This document shows positions 28,149-36,556 of a stretch of 64,000 nucleotides of DNA, piece after piece. A program made the translations under genes and the position numbers. A model generated the notes under the pieces. The model was not told the origin of the DNA and searched no databases. It saw nothing but the letters and a program-made list of their open reading frames with translations. Numbering within the stretch: position 1 is the first letter of the stretch; each line of letters begins with the position of its first letter. This DNA is from Streptomyces sp. PsTaAH-137. Lineage in GTDB: Bacteria > Actinomycetota > Actinomycetes > Streptomycetales > Streptomycetaceae. The stretch covers positions 126,851-190,850 of the forward strand of contig NZ_QLLY01000006.1 of the NCBI RefSeq assembly GCF_003259365.1, read 5' to 3'.

Positions 28149-28726
28149 CTGCTCTCTCCCTCGGGCCAGTTGGAGAGCGCCACGTGCAGCGCCTCCAGGG
28201 CGGCGGACCAGGACCGCTCCACATCGCGGTTGTGCCGGAAGCCGCCCGCCAGCTCCAGGGCGACGAAGCCGTGGAACGTGCTGCGCAGCAGGCGCACCGC
28301 GTCGGTCAGGGCCGGTTCCGTCAGGCCGTAGCCCTGGAGCAGGGCGTAGGGGCCGGTGAGATTGCGGCGCAGGCCCGGGTGGTCGTCGAGCGCCGTCGGC
28401 CCGAGCTCCGCTTGCGTCGCCGCGTACCGGCCGGGGTGCTCCCGGGCGAAGGCGCGGTAGGCGTGCGCGAAGGCGAGCAGCGCGTCGCGCCCGGCGCGGC
28501 CCGCCAGGGCGTCCGAGATCCGGTCCGCGAGGTCGAGGCCCGAGAGGACCGCGACCCGCTCGCTCAGGTCGGAGAGGCTGCGGACGTGCGCGTACAGGCT
28601 CGCGTCCTTCACGCCGAAGCCGCGGGCGAGCGCCGCGATGGTGATGTTCTCGAAGCCGACCGTGTCGGCGAGATCGGCGGCCGCGGCCACCACCCGCTCG
28701 CTGGTCAGGCCCGCTCTGGCCATCAT
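28145..28726 (-). CDS. TetR family transcriptional regulator
   Basis: The 193-residue protein has an N-terminal TetR helix-turn-helix (about residues 8-55; AAADLADTVGFENITIAALARGFGVKDASLY) and a C-terminal WHG-type ligand domain (AFAHAYRAFAREHPGRYAA). Start may be ATG 28726 or the next ATG. It leads the operon with the hydrolase and nnr genes. An inverted repeat 20-45 bp upstream (28746-28771) is the likely operator, implying autoregulation. Ligand unknown. Confidence 0.88.
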   Translation of the reverse strand: MMARAGLTSERVVAAAADLADTVGFENITIAALARGFGVKDASLYAHVRSLSDLSERVAVLSGLDLADRISDALAGRAGRDALLAFAHAYRAFAREHPGRYAATQAELGPTALDDHPGLRRNLTGPYALLQGYGLTEPALTDAVRLLRSTFHGFVALELAGGFRHNRDVERSWSAALEALHVALSNWPEGESS

Positions 28727-28745
28727 CTTCCTACGACCCCTTCGT

Positions 28746-28771
28746 CAAAAACTATGGCCCCTAGGTTTTTG
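28746..28771. promoter_or_regulatory. inverted repeat upstream of the TetR gene
   Basis: CAAAAAC and GTTTTTG (7 bp) flank a 12-nt centre containing CTA...TAG. The AT-rich arms stand out in a GC-rich genome. Location between the TetR gene and the divergent YkuD gene fits a TetR operator. Confidence 0.5.
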
Positions 28772-28866
28772 CTTACGGTACGTAGGAACGCGTAGGCCGA
28801 TCAACCGCTTTTCGGGTTCCGTGCCGCGCGGCTGACCGGGAACCGGTGCGGCGCCGGGTTCCCCTC

Positions 28867-29828
28867 ATGCCCATGACCAGCACCCCCGTGCGCGGCGGAC
28901 TCGCCGCGCTGCTCGCCCTCGCCGTGGCCCTGCCGCGGGCCAGGCCCTCGCGGACCCCGGACCGCCGGTGCCGTCCGCGTCCACGGCGCCCGCTCCGGCC
29001 CCCGAAGCGGTCCCCGAGGCCGGACTCGTGCCCGGCGTCAGGCAAGCCCCGCACCGCACCTGGCCCCAGGACACCCCCGACCAGTCGCTGCCCCCGCACG
29101 TCTACACGCCCAGCGCGGAGGAGGACGCGATGGAGCCGCCGCTCGCGCCGCCGGGCGCCGACGCGCTCATCGAGTACGTACCGCCCGGCGACGCGCTGTC
29201 CCCGGCGGGCTCCGGCGGTGCGCCCGGACCGCTCGCGGCGGCCGCCTGCACCAAGAAGACCGGCCCCTACCAGCGCCAGGTCGAACGCTGGCTGAAGCGC
29301 AAGGCCGACGGGAAGCAGTCGCCCGCCGACTGCCGGGCCATCCGCGCCTTCCAGACCCGCCAGGGCATCCGCCCGAACGCGGGCTTCGCCGGACCCGTCA
29401 CCTGGGGCCGGATGCGTGCCATCAGCGCCCGCAAGAACCCCAACGCGGCGAAGAAGTGCCCCACGCGCGCGTACCGGCTCGCCTGCGTCGACCTGCCGCG
29501 CCAGCTGATGTGGGTCAGCAAGGGCAAGAAGATCGTCTACGGTCCGGTGCCGATCCGCAGCGGACGGGCCGGGAACCGCACCCGCACCGGCTGGCACAAG
29601 GTCTACTGGCGGCACAAGAACCACTGGTCGTCGCTGTACAACAGCCCCATGCCGTACAGCCAGTTCTTCAGCGGCGGCCAGGCGTTCCACGGCATCTACG
29701 GCAATGTCTACAGCCCGCCCGGCTCGCGCGGGTGCGTCAATCTGCGGCTGTCCGACGCCAAGCGGTTGTGGGGCGTCCTCAAGGGCGGCGACCGGGTCTA
29801 CGTATGGGGCCGCAAGCCCGGCACCTGA
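28867..29828 (+). CDS. L,D-transpeptidase (YkuD) with peptidoglycan-binding domain, frameshifted in the signal peptide
   Basis: YkuD enzymes form 3-3 peptidoglycan cross-links. The frame from ATG 28867 encodes a signal peptide start (MPMTSTPVRGGLAALLALAVAL), but after codon 22 the secreted part continues in the frame one base back (AAGQALA then DPGPPVPSAS). Restoring one G near 28932 joins them perfectly with an AxA cleavage site. The domain part has a peptidoglycan-binding-like region (YQRQVERWLKRKADGKQ...AFQTRQGIRP) and the YkuD motif FHGIYGN...SRGCVNLR with catalytic Cys. As sequenced the only intact frame starts at GTG 28968 without a signal peptide. Either a real frameshift or a base error. 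Confidence 0.8.
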
Positions 29829-29884
29829 CCCGATGCCCGGCTCTCCGGGGAGTTGTCGCACCCCTCTGAGACACTGGGCCCACC

Positions 29885-31078
29885 ATGAACGAGAACGTGA
29901 CTGCCCCGCTTCGCGCCCGTGCCGAGATCGACCTGGCCGCGCTCAAGGCCAATGTGCGGTCCCTGCGCGCGCACGCGCCGGGGGCCGCGTTCATGGCCGT
30001 CGTGAAGGCCGACGCGTACGGGCACGGGATGCTCCCGGTGGCCCGCGCCGCGAAGGAGGCGGGCGCCGAGTGGATCGGCACCGCCACCCCGGAAGAGGCC
30101 CTCTCACTGCGCGCGGCCGGCGTCCGGGGCCGGATCATGTGCTGGCTGTGGGTGCCCGGCGGGCCCTGGCGCGCGGGCATCGAGGCGGACCTCGACATGT
30201 CCGTGGGCGGCCTGTGGGCGCTGCGCGAAGTGACCGCCGCCGCGCGGGAGCTGGGCCGCACCGCGCGCGTCCAGCTCAAGGCCGACACCGGGCTCGGGCG
30301 GGGCGGCTGCCTGCGCGCGGACTGGCCCGAGCTGGTGCGCGAGGCGCTCGCCGCGCAGGCCGCGGGCCTGGTCACCGTCACCGGCCTCTGGTCGCACTTC
30401 GCCTGCGCCGACGAGCCCGGACACCCCTCCATCGCCGCGCAGTTGGCCGAGTTCCGCGAGATGGTCGGGTACGCGGAGGACGCGGGCGTCACCCCCGAGG
30501 TGCGGCACATCGCCAACTCGCCGGGCACGCTCACCCTCCCCGAGACCCACTTCGACCTGGTCCGCCCCGGCATCGCCATGTACGGCATCTCGCCCAGCCC
30601 CGAGCTCGGCACCCCGGAGGACTTCGGCCTCCGCCCGGTGATGACCCTGAAGGCGTCCCTCGCGCTCGTGAAGCACGCGCCGGGCGGCCTCGGTGTCAGC
30701 TACGGGCATCACTACGTCACGCCCGGCCCCACGACCCTCGGCCTGGTCCCGCTGGGGTACGCGGACGGGATTCCGCGGCACGCCTCCGGCACCGGGCCCG
30801 TCCTGATCGGCGGCAAGCGGCGCACGGTCGCGGGCCGGGTCGCGATGGACCAGTTCGTCGTCGACCTCGGCGGGGACGAGCCGGCCGCGGGCGACGAGGC
30901 GGTGCTGTTCGGCCCCGGCGACGCCGGGGAGCCGACCGCCGAGGACTGGGCGGCGGCATCGGGCACCATCGCGTACGAGATCGTCACCCGCATCGGTTCG
31001 CGCGTCCCGCGCGTCTACGTCGGAGAAGCGGCCGGGACGCCGGACGCGGAGCGGGCCGACCGGACCCGCGCCGTGTGA
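29885..31078 (+). CDS. alr: alanine racemase
   Basis: Alr is a PLP enzyme that supplies D-alanine for peptidoglycan. The 397-residue product carries PLP lysine K41 in MAVVKADAYGHGM, and catalytic Tyr273 in GVSYGHHYVT. Further family motifs are VQLKADTGLGRGG, RPGIAMYGISP and AGRVAMDQFVVDLG. About 15 extra residues trail at the C-terminus. It follows the YkuD gene by 56 nt, so both may serve cell-wall synthesis. Confidence 0.96.
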   Translation: MNENVTAPLRARAEIDLAALKANVRSLRAHAPGAAFMAVVKADAYGHGMLPVARAAKEAGAEWIGTATPEEALSLRAAGVRGRIMCWLWVPGGPWRAGIEADLDMSVGGLWALREVTAAARELGRTARVQLKADTGLGRGGCLRADWPELVREALAAQAAGLVTVTGLWSHFACADEPGHPSIAAQLAEFREMVGYAEDAGVTPEVRHIANSPGTLTLPETHFDLVRPGIAMYGISPSPELGTPEDFGLRPVMTLKASLALVKHAPGGLGVSYGHHYVTPGPTTLGLVPLGYADGIPRHASGTGPVLIGGKRRTVAGRVAMDQFVVDLGGDEPAAGDEAVLFGPGDAGEPTAEDWAAASGTIAYEIVTRIGSRVPRVYVGEAAGTPDAERADRTRAV

Positions 31079-31160
31079 AGCACGGACCGACCGGGAACCC
31101 CGGGACCACCGGGAAGCACAGCACAGCGGAGCACCGGCGCGCACAGCGAGGGAGCGGCAC

Positions 31161-32405
31161 GTGAGCGAGACCAGCGCACAGGCCACGGCGGCCGTCACCG
31201 AGGCGGCGGCCGCGGCCTCGGGGACCTGGCGGCGGGCCGGCCTCGCGGGCGCCGCGGTGGGGGTGATCGCCGCGGGCGCCGCCGCCGGGGTCGCCGTGGA
31301 GCGGCTCACCGTGGGCCGCGGGATGCGCAGGAAGGCCCGGCTCGCCCTGGACGCGTCCGGGCCCTACGGATCGCTGCGCGGCCTGCCCGGGAAGGCGTAC
31401 GCGTCCGACGGCACCGAGCTGTACTACGAGGTCGACGAGGTGGAGACGGAGGACGCGGACGCCACCGGCACCCGCAGACGGCGGCTGTTCGGCCGCAAGG
31501 CGCCCGCCCCCGTCACCGTCGTCTTCAGCCACGGCTACTGCCTGAACCAGGACTCCTGGCACTTCCAGCGCGCGGCCCTGCGCGGTGTCGTGCAGTGCGT
31601 GTACTGGGACCAGCGCAGCCACGGCCGGTCCGGGCGCGGGGTCGAGCAGACGGAGAGCGGCAGCCCGGTCTCCATCGACACCCTCGGCGGCGATCTGAAG
31701 GCCGTCATCGACGCGGCGGCGCCCGAGGGCCCGCTCGTCCTCGTCGGCCACTCCATGGGCGGCATGACCGTGATGGCGTTCGCCGACGAGTACCCGGACC
31801 TGGTCCGCGACCGGGTCGTGGGCGCCGCGCTCGTGGGCACGTCCTCGGGCCGGCTCGGCGAGGTGAACTACGGGCTCCCGGTCGCCGGGGTGAACGCGGT
31901 GCGGCGGGTCCTGCCCGGCGTCCTCAAGGCCCTCGGACAGCGCGCGGAGCTGGTCGAGCGGGGCCGCAGGGCGACGGCCGACCTGTTCGCCGGGATCATC
32001 AAGCGGTACTCGTTCGCGACCCGGGACGTCGACCCGGCGATCGCCCGGTTCGCCGAGCGGATGATCGAGAGCACCCCGATCGACGTGGTCGCCGAGTTCT
32101 ATCCGGCGTTCCAGGAGCACGACAAGACGGCCGCGCTGAGCCGCTTCGCCCAGGTGCCCGTCCTCGTCCTCGCGGGGGAGCAGGACCTGGTGACGCCGAG
32201 CGGGCACAGCGAGGCGATCGCGGAGCTGCTGCCCGACGCCGAGTTCGTGCTCGTGCCGGACGCCGGGCACCTGGTGATGCTGGAGCACCCGGAGGTCGTG
32301 ACCGACCGTCTCGCCGATCTGCTGGCCCGTACGGGAGCGGTACCGGCAGCCGCTACCGTGGGGATTTATGGAGACACCGGCAGCACCGCACGACCCGGCG
32401 GCTGA
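31161..32405 (+). CDS. alpha/beta hydrolase with N-terminal membrane segment
   Basis: The 414-residue product starts at GTG 31161. A hydrophobic segment (about 24-47; AGLAGAAVGVIAAGAAAGVAVE) precedes an alpha/beta-hydrolase domain with FSHGYCLNQDSWHFQ, WDQRSHGRSGRG, nucleophile Ser in LVGHSMGGMT, an acid in LAGEQDLVTP and a late His in PDAGHLVMLEHP. Substrate unknown. The gene stands between alr and tsaE in the conserved actinobacterial order alr-hydrolase-tsaE and overlaps tsaE by 38 nt. Confidence 0.88.
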   Translation: MSETSAQATAAVTEAAAAASGTWRRAGLAGAAVGVIAAGAAAGVAVERLTVGRGMRRKARLALDASGPYGSLRGLPGKAYASDGTELYYEVDEVETEDADATGTRRRRLFGRKAPAPVTVVFSHGYCLNQDSWHFQRAALRGVVQCVYWDQRSHGRSGRGVEQTESGSPVSIDTLGGDLKAVIDAAAPEGPLVLVGHSMGGMTVMAFADEYPDLVRDRVVGAALVGTSSGRLGEVNYGLPVAGVNAVRRVLPGVLKALGQRAELVERGRRATADLFAGIIKRYSFATRDVDPAIARFAERMIESTPIDVVAEFYPAFQEHDKTAALSRFAQVPVLVLAGEQDLVTPSGHSEAIAELLPDAEFVLVPDAGHLVMLEHPEVVTDRLADLLARTGAVPAAATVGIYGDTGSTARPGG

Positions 32406-32940
32406 ACCCGCCACCCCCGAGACCCCCGCCGCGCCCGGCACGCCCGTTTCTACCGTCAGGGTCACCGTCACCTCCCCGGACGCGATGGGGGAGCTGGGCC
32501 TCGCCCTGGCGAAACGGCTGCGCCCCGGCGACCTCGTGATGCTCACCGGTGAGCTGGGCGCCGGCAAGACGACCCTGACCCGCGGCCTCGGCGCGGGCCT
32601 GGACGTGCGCGGTGCGGTGACCTCGCCGACGTTCGTGATCGCCCGCGTGCACCCGCCGCTCGGCACGGGCCCGGCGCTGGTGCACGTCGACGCCTACCGG
32701 CTCGGCGGCGGGCTCGACGAGATGGAGGACCTGGACCTCGACGTCTCGCTCCCGGACTCCGTGGTCGTCGTGGAGTGGGGCGACGGCAAGGTCGAGGAGC
32801 TCTCCGACGACCGGCTGCACGTGCTCATCGACCGGACCACCGGCGACACCGACTCCACCGACGACACCGTGCGCGTGGTGACGCTGCACGGCATCGGGGC
32901 GCGCTGGACCGAGGCGGACCTGGCGTCGCTGGCGGGCTGA
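32368..32940 (+). CDS. tsaE: tRNA N6-threonylcarbamoyladenosine biosynthesis ATPase TsaE
   Basis: TsaE is the ATPase that works with TsaB-TsaD to make t6A37 in ANN-decoding tRNAs. The 190-residue product has the Walker A LTGELGAGKTTLTRGLG and family motifs TSPTFVIARVH, VHVDAYRLGG and VVVEWGDGK. About 30 Pro/Ala-rich residues precede the domain. TACCGT ends 8 nt before the ATG, which suggests leaderless initiation inside the upstream gene. Overlaps the hydrolase by 38 nt. Confidence 0.93.
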   Translation: METPAAPHDPAAEPATPETPAAPGTPVSTVRVTVTSPDAMGELGLALAKRLRPGDLVMLTGELGAGKTTLTRGLGAGLDVRGAVTSPTFVIARVHPPLGTGPALVHVDAYRLGGGLDEMEDLDLDVSLPDSVVVVEWGDGKVEELSDDRLHVLIDRTTGDTDSTDDTVRVVTLHGIGARWTEADLASLAG

Positions 32941-32967
32941 CCTCGCCCTTCCCCGTACATCCCGACA

Positions 32968-32996
32968 GGGCGTCGGCAACATGTTGCGCGACGCCC
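32968..32996 (+). terminator. stem-loop after tsaE
   Basis: GGGCGTCG (32968-32975) pairs with CGACGCCC (32989-32996), and the loop is itself a palindrome, GCAACATGTTGC (32976-32987). CTTCGGCG follows. It probably ends the alr-tsaE transcript just before the iron-box-like site. Confidence 0.55.
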
Positions 32997-33025
32997 CTTC
33001 GGCGTGTTCACATGGAAGCCGGTCT

Positions 33026-33045
33026 TGGTTAGGTCTACCTAACCA
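33026..33045. promoter_or_regulatory. iron-box-like palindrome (DmdR/IdeR type)
   Basis: TGGTTAGGTCTACCTAACCA has 9-bp perfect arms around CT. Aligned to the actinobacterial iron box TTAGGTTAGGCTCACCTAA it matches 14 of 19 positions, including GGTTAGG and ACCTAA. It ends 30 bp before the small ORF at 33076, a repressor-like position. Binding by DmdR1 is inferred. Confidence 0.6.
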
Positions 33046-33075
33046 CGATTGCTCAGGCGGCCCCGGGAGGCGTCC

Positions 33076-33264
33076 ATGTCGGCATCGGAACGTGAGGCGG
33101 AGACCCGCGTGGCACCGCTGCTGCCGCGCGCGGGGCGGGACGTGGCGCGCGGGGTGTCGATGGCGGAGCTGCTGGCCTCGTGCGCGGCGGCACGCCTGGT
33201 GTCGACGCCGCCCGCCCAGGCGGGCGCGGCGCCGGCCACCGCTGAGAAAACCCGTCGGAGCTAG
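33076..33264 (+). CDS. small hypothetical protein behind an iron-box-like site
   Basis: I do not recognise a family. The 62-residue product has charged ends and an Ala/Leu-rich middle (GVSMAELLASCAAARLVST) with one cysteine; no signal peptide. The ATG follows GGGAGGCG at proper spacing. It is preceded by a perfect palindrome resembling an iron box, so it may be expressed under iron limitation. It converges on the next gene. Reality of the gene is likely but not certain. Confidence 0.55.
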   Translation: MSASEREAETRVAPLLPRAGRDVARGVSMAELLASCAAARLVSTPPAQAGAAPATAEKTRRS

Positions 33265-33267
33265 GCC

Positions 33268-33822
33268 CTAGGGGACCACGACGACGACGCGGCCGAAGGT
33301 GGCGAACTCCCACATCGCGTTGCCGTCGGCCCGCGACTCGCGGATGCCGCCGGTCTGCTTCGTCGGGTCGGGCTCGGGCGTGGAGCCGTCGACCGCGGCG
33401 CTGAACCCGACCACCACGCCGTTGGCACTGGCGAACCGCACCACGTGCTCGACCGGCGTCCCGTCGGTGCCCGGGATCGCCCCCGAGCGCGAGTTCACCG
33501 TGTACTTGCCGGGCGCCGGGTCGACCGTGCCGGGCGTCACCTCGTACGTGCGCTGCACCTTGCCGTTGCCGCCGACCAGCCAGACGCGGTCCGCCTCCAG
33601 CGCGTAGACCACCCGCTCGCCCTTGCCGGACTGCGCGGGCAGCGCCTTCGGGTCCGCCTTCTTCTTCGGGGACGCCGAGGACGAGGTGGAGGAGGACGCG
33701 GAGGGCTTCGACGTGCCGAGGTCGGCCGGTGCGCTGGCCGATGCCTGGTAGGCGAGGAAGCCGACCACGGCGAGCGCGCCCGCGGTCAGCGCGGTCACGA
33801 ATCCGGTGCTGCTCCGTGCCAC
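33268..33822 (-). CDS. secreted or anchored YkuD-like protein lacking catalytic residues
   Basis: The 184-residue product starts at GTG 33822 with one hydrophobic segment (about 8-30; FVTALTAGALAVVGFLAYQA), a Ser/Lys-rich linker, and a domain with the YkuD order: RVVYALEADRVWLVGGNGKV, TPGTVDPAPGKYTV, and the end GNAMWEFATFGRVVVVV. At the place of HG...S-x-G-C-x-R it has VVGFSAAVDG and GGIRESRADG, so the catalytic His and Cys are absent. Assignment is by pattern only. Possibly a structural or regulatory relative of L,D-transpeptidases. Confidence 0.65.
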   Translation of the reverse strand: MARSSTGFVTALTAGALAVVGFLAYQASASAPADLGTSKPSASSSTSSSASPKKKADPKALPAQSGKGERVVYALEADRVWLVGGNGKVQRTYEVTPGTVDPAPGKYTVNSRSGAIPGTDGTPVEHVVRFASANGVVVGFSAAVDGSTPEPDPTKQTGGIRESRADGNAMWEFATFGRVVVVVP

Positions 33823-33941
33823 CAGGTGCCTGCCTCTCGGTGTTCGACTTCTCCGGGTGACGGTAGCAGCCGGGACCGGGCGCTCCCCTGGTTGTCGGCG
33901 GTCCGGACGTGTCCGCTCTTGTGTGGTCGTAGGCTGTTCGC

Positions 33942-34595
33942 GTGCTGTTGCTCGCTGTGGATACCGCCACCCCCGCCGTCACCGTCGCCCTGCACGACGG
34001 CTCCTCCGTCGTCGCGGAGTCGAGCCAGGTGGACGCCCGCAGACACGGGGAGCTGCTGCTGCCCGCCGTCGACCGGGTGCTCCAGGAGGCCGGGCTGAAG
34101 CTCGACGCCGTCACCGGGATCGTCGTGGGCGTCGGCCCGGGCCCGTACACCGGACTGCGGGTCGGCCTGATGACCGCCGACACGTTCGGGCTCGCGCTCG
34201 ACGTGCCCGTGCACGGCCTGTGCACGCTGGACGGGCTCGCGTACGAGGCCCAGGTGGAAGGCCCGTTCGTGGTCGCCACCGACGCCCGGCGCAAGGAGGT
34301 GTACTGGGCGCGCTACGACGACCCGCGCACCCGCGTCACCGAGGCCGCCGTCGACCGGCCCGCCGACATCGCCGAGCAGGTCGCGGGCCTGCCCGTCGTC
34401 GGCGCCGGCGCGCTGCTCTACCCCGAGGCCTTCCCGGACGCGCGCGGCCCCGAGCACGTCAGCGCCGCCGCGCTGGCCGCGCTGGCCGCCGAGAAGCTGG
34501 CCGCGGGCGAGGAGCTGCTCGAACCCCGGCCGCTGTACCTGCGCAGGCCCGACGCGCAGGTCCCCAAGAACTACAAGGTGGTCACTCCCCAGTGA
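33942..34595 (+). CDS. tsaB: tRNA threonylcarbamoyladenosine biosynthesis protein TsaB
   Basis: TsaB is an inactive ASKHA-fold partner that dimerises with TsaD for t6A synthesis. The 217-residue product starts at GTG 33942 (MLLLAVDTATPAVTVALHDG) and contains VGVGPGPYTGLRVGLMTADTFG. TAGGCT ends 6 nt before the GTG and no Shine-Dalgarno is present, so the message is probably leaderless. It overlaps rimI by 4 nt (GTGA). Confidence 0.94.
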   Translation: MLLLAVDTATPAVTVALHDGSSVVAESSQVDARRHGELLLPAVDRVLQEAGLKLDAVTGIVVGVGPGPYTGLRVGLMTADTFGLALDVPVHGLCTLDGLAYEAQVEGPFVVATDARRKEVYWARYDDPRTRVTEAAVDRPADIAEQVAGLPVVGAGALLYPEAFPDARGPEHVSAAALAALAAEKLAAGEELLEPRPLYLRRPDAQVPKNYKVVTPQ

Positions 34596-35083
34596 CCTCC
34601 GACGGCATCCGCGAGATGCGCTGGTGGGACATCGATCCCGTACTCGCCCTGGAGAAGGACCTCTTCCCGGACGACGCCTGGTCGCGCGGCATGTTCTGGT
34701 CCGAGCTGGCGCACGCGCGCGGGGTCGGGTCGACGCGGCGGTACGTCGTCGCGTACGACGATGACCGGCTGCTCGGCTACGGCGGGGTCGCCGCGTCCGG
34801 GGACCTGGCCGACGTCCAGACCATCGCCGTCGCCCGCGACCAGTGGGGCACCGGGCTCGGCGCCCGGCTGCTCACGGAGCTGCTGCGGCACGCCACCGCC
34901 TTCGAGGTCGCCGAGGTGATGCTCGAGGTGCGCGTCGACAACACCAGGGCGCAGAAGCTCTACGAGCGTTTCGGCTTCGAGCCGATCGGCTTCCGCCGCG
35001 GCTACTACCAGCCGGGCAACGTGGACGCCCTCGTGATGCGCCTCACCACTGAAAAAGCGACCGAAGAGAAGAACCATGGCTGA
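34592..35083 (+). CDS. rimI: ribosomal-protein-alanine N-acetyltransferase RimI
   Basis: RimI is a GNAT acetyltransferase that modifies N-terminal alanine, classically of S18. From GTG 34592 the product is 163 residues, with the acetyl-CoA loop [15 protein letters not shown] and the motif [21 protein letters not shown]. It is coupled to tsaB by a GTGA overlap and overlaps tsaD by 8 nt, the conserved tsaB-rimI-tsaD order. The long upstream frame is a tsaB shadow. Confidence 0.93.
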   Translation: MTSDGIREMRWWDIDPVLALEKDLFPDDAWSRGMFWSELAHARGVGSTRRYVVAYDDDRLLGYGGVAASGDLADVQTIAVARDQWGTGLGARLLTELLRHATAFEVAEVMLEVRVDNTRAQKLYERFGFEPIGFRRGYYQPGNVDALVMRLTTEKATEEKNHG

Positions 35084-36179
35084 CGAACCGCTCGTCCTCG
35101 GCATCGAGACCTCCTGCGACGAGACCGGCGTCGGCATCGTCCGCGGCACCACCCTGCTCGCCGACGCCGTCGCCTCCAGCGTCGACGAACACGCGCGCTT
35201 CGGCGGCGTCGTCCCCGAGGTCGCCTCCCGCGCGCACCTGGAGGCGATGGTCCCGACGATCCAGCGCGCCCTGAAGGACGCGGGCGTCACGGCGAAGGAC
35301 CTCGACGGCATCTCCGTCACGGCCGGGCCCGGCCTCGCGGGCGCGCTCCTCGTCGGTGTCTCGGCCGCGAAGGCGTACGCGTACGCGCTCGGCAAGCCGC
35401 TCTACGGCGTCAACCACCTCGCCTCGCACATCTGCGTCGACCAGCTGGAGCACGGCAAGCTGCCCGAGCCGACGATGGCGCTGCTCGTCTCCGGCGGGCA
35501 CTCCTCGCTGCTGCTGTCCACCGACATCACCTCCGACGTCCGGCCGCTCGGCGCGACCATCGACGACGCGGCGGGGGAGGCGTTCGACAAGATCGCGCGC
35601 GTGCTCAACCTCGGCTTCCCCGGCGGCCCGGTCATCGACCGCTACGCCAAGGAGGGCGACCCGAACGCCATCGCCTTCCCGCGCGGTCTGACCGGCCCGC
35701 GCGATCCCGCGTACGACTTCTCCTTCTCCGGCCTCAAGACCTCCGTGGCCCGCTGGATCGAGGCCAGGCGGGCCGCCGGTGAGGACGTGCCGGTGCGCGA
35801 TGTGTCGGCGTCCTTCCAGGAGGCCGTCGTCGACGTGCTGACCCGCAAGGCCGTCCGCGCCTGCAAGGACGAGGGCGTCGACCACCTCATGATCGGCGGC
35901 GGTGTCGCGGCCAACTCGCGGCTGCGGGCGCTGGCCCAGGAGCGCTGCGAGCGGGCCGGGATCCGGCTGCGGGTGCCGCGCCCCAAGCTGTGCACGGACA
36001 ACGGCGCGATGGTCGCCGCGCTGGGCGCCGAGATGGTGGCGCGGAACCGGTCGGCCTCCTCGTGGGACCTGTCGGCGGACTCCTCGCTGCCGGTGACCGA
36101 GACGCACGTACCCGGCCACAGCCATGAGCACGACCACGACCATGTCCACGAGGTCAGCAAGGAGAACCTCTACTCGTGA
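35076..36179 (+). CDS. tsaD: tRNA threonylcarbamoyladenosine transferase TsaD
   Basis: TsaD transfers threonylcarbamoyl from TC-AMP to A37 of tRNA. The 367-residue product has [27 protein letters not shown], the metal histidines in [12 protein letters not shown] and the nucleotide-site GGHSSLLL and [11 protein letters not shown]. The C-terminus is unusual: a His-rich tail ([16 protein letters not shown]) beyond the normal ~345-residue enzyme. It overlaps rimI by 8 nt and the next gene by 4 nt. Confidence 0.95.
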   Translation: MADEPLVLGIETSCDETGVGIVRGTTLLADAVASSVDEHARFGGVVPEVASRAHLEAMVPTIQRALKDAGVTAKDLDGISVTAGPGLAGALLVGVSAAKAYAYALGKPLYGVNHLASHICVDQLEHGKLPEPTMALLVSGGHSSLLLSTDITSDVRPLGATIDDAAGEAFDKIARVLNLGFPGGPVIDRYAKEGDPNAIAFPRGLTGPRDPAYDFSFSGLKTSVARWIEARRAAGEDVPVRDVSASFQEAVVDVLTRKAVRACKDEGVDHLMIGGGVAANSRLRALAQERCERAGIRLRVPRPKLCTDNGAMVAALGAEMVARNRSASSWDLSADSSLPVTETHVPGHSHEHDHDHVHEVSKENLYS

Positions 36180-36430
36180 GCGTCGCCCTGATGTGGGAGG
36201 CCCGGGCGGTCGCCGGACGCGGTGACGATCTGCTCGCCTGGGCCAAGGCGCAGCCCCTGCCGACGGAGCGCGAACCGCTGCGCCGCGAGACGCTGCGCGC
36301 GCCCCAGGACCGGGTCCTCGTCATCACCTGGTGGGACGCCGCGTACGACGCCGACCTTCCCGAACTGCCCGAGCCGGACGGCGATCTGGTGACGCGGGCG
36401 GTGCACCGCTGGCGGTTCGAGACCGCCTGA
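36176..36430 (+). CDS. conserved small hypothetical protein after tsaD
   Basis: I do not recognise the function. The 84-residue product starts at GTG 36176 inside the tsaD stop (GTGA) and is therefore translationally coupled to it. It looks like a small alpha/beta domain ([36 protein letters not shown]), possibly a ferredoxin-like monooxygenase-type fold, but this is a guess. No signal peptide or membrane segment. Confidence 0.72.
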   Translation: MSVALMWEARAVAGRGDDLLAWAKAQPLPTEREPLRRETLRAPQDRVLVITWWDAAYDADLPELPEPDGDLVTRAVHRWRFETA

Positions 36431-36556
36431 GCCCACTCCGCCGGTGGCCCGAAAAGGGCTGTTTCGCGGTGGTGTGTATCCGAGTTTTTCTGAGATTTTC
36501 CGAAGAGTCGGGGCGAGAGGTTTACCGTTGTAATAATTCGGACTTACGTTCCCTGA

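Noticed and set aside
28968..29828. YkuD gene beginning at GTG 28968 as a complete cytosolic protein
   Set aside because: The upstream sequence encodes a signal peptide split by one missing base, so a frameshift explains the data better than a leader-less enzyme.
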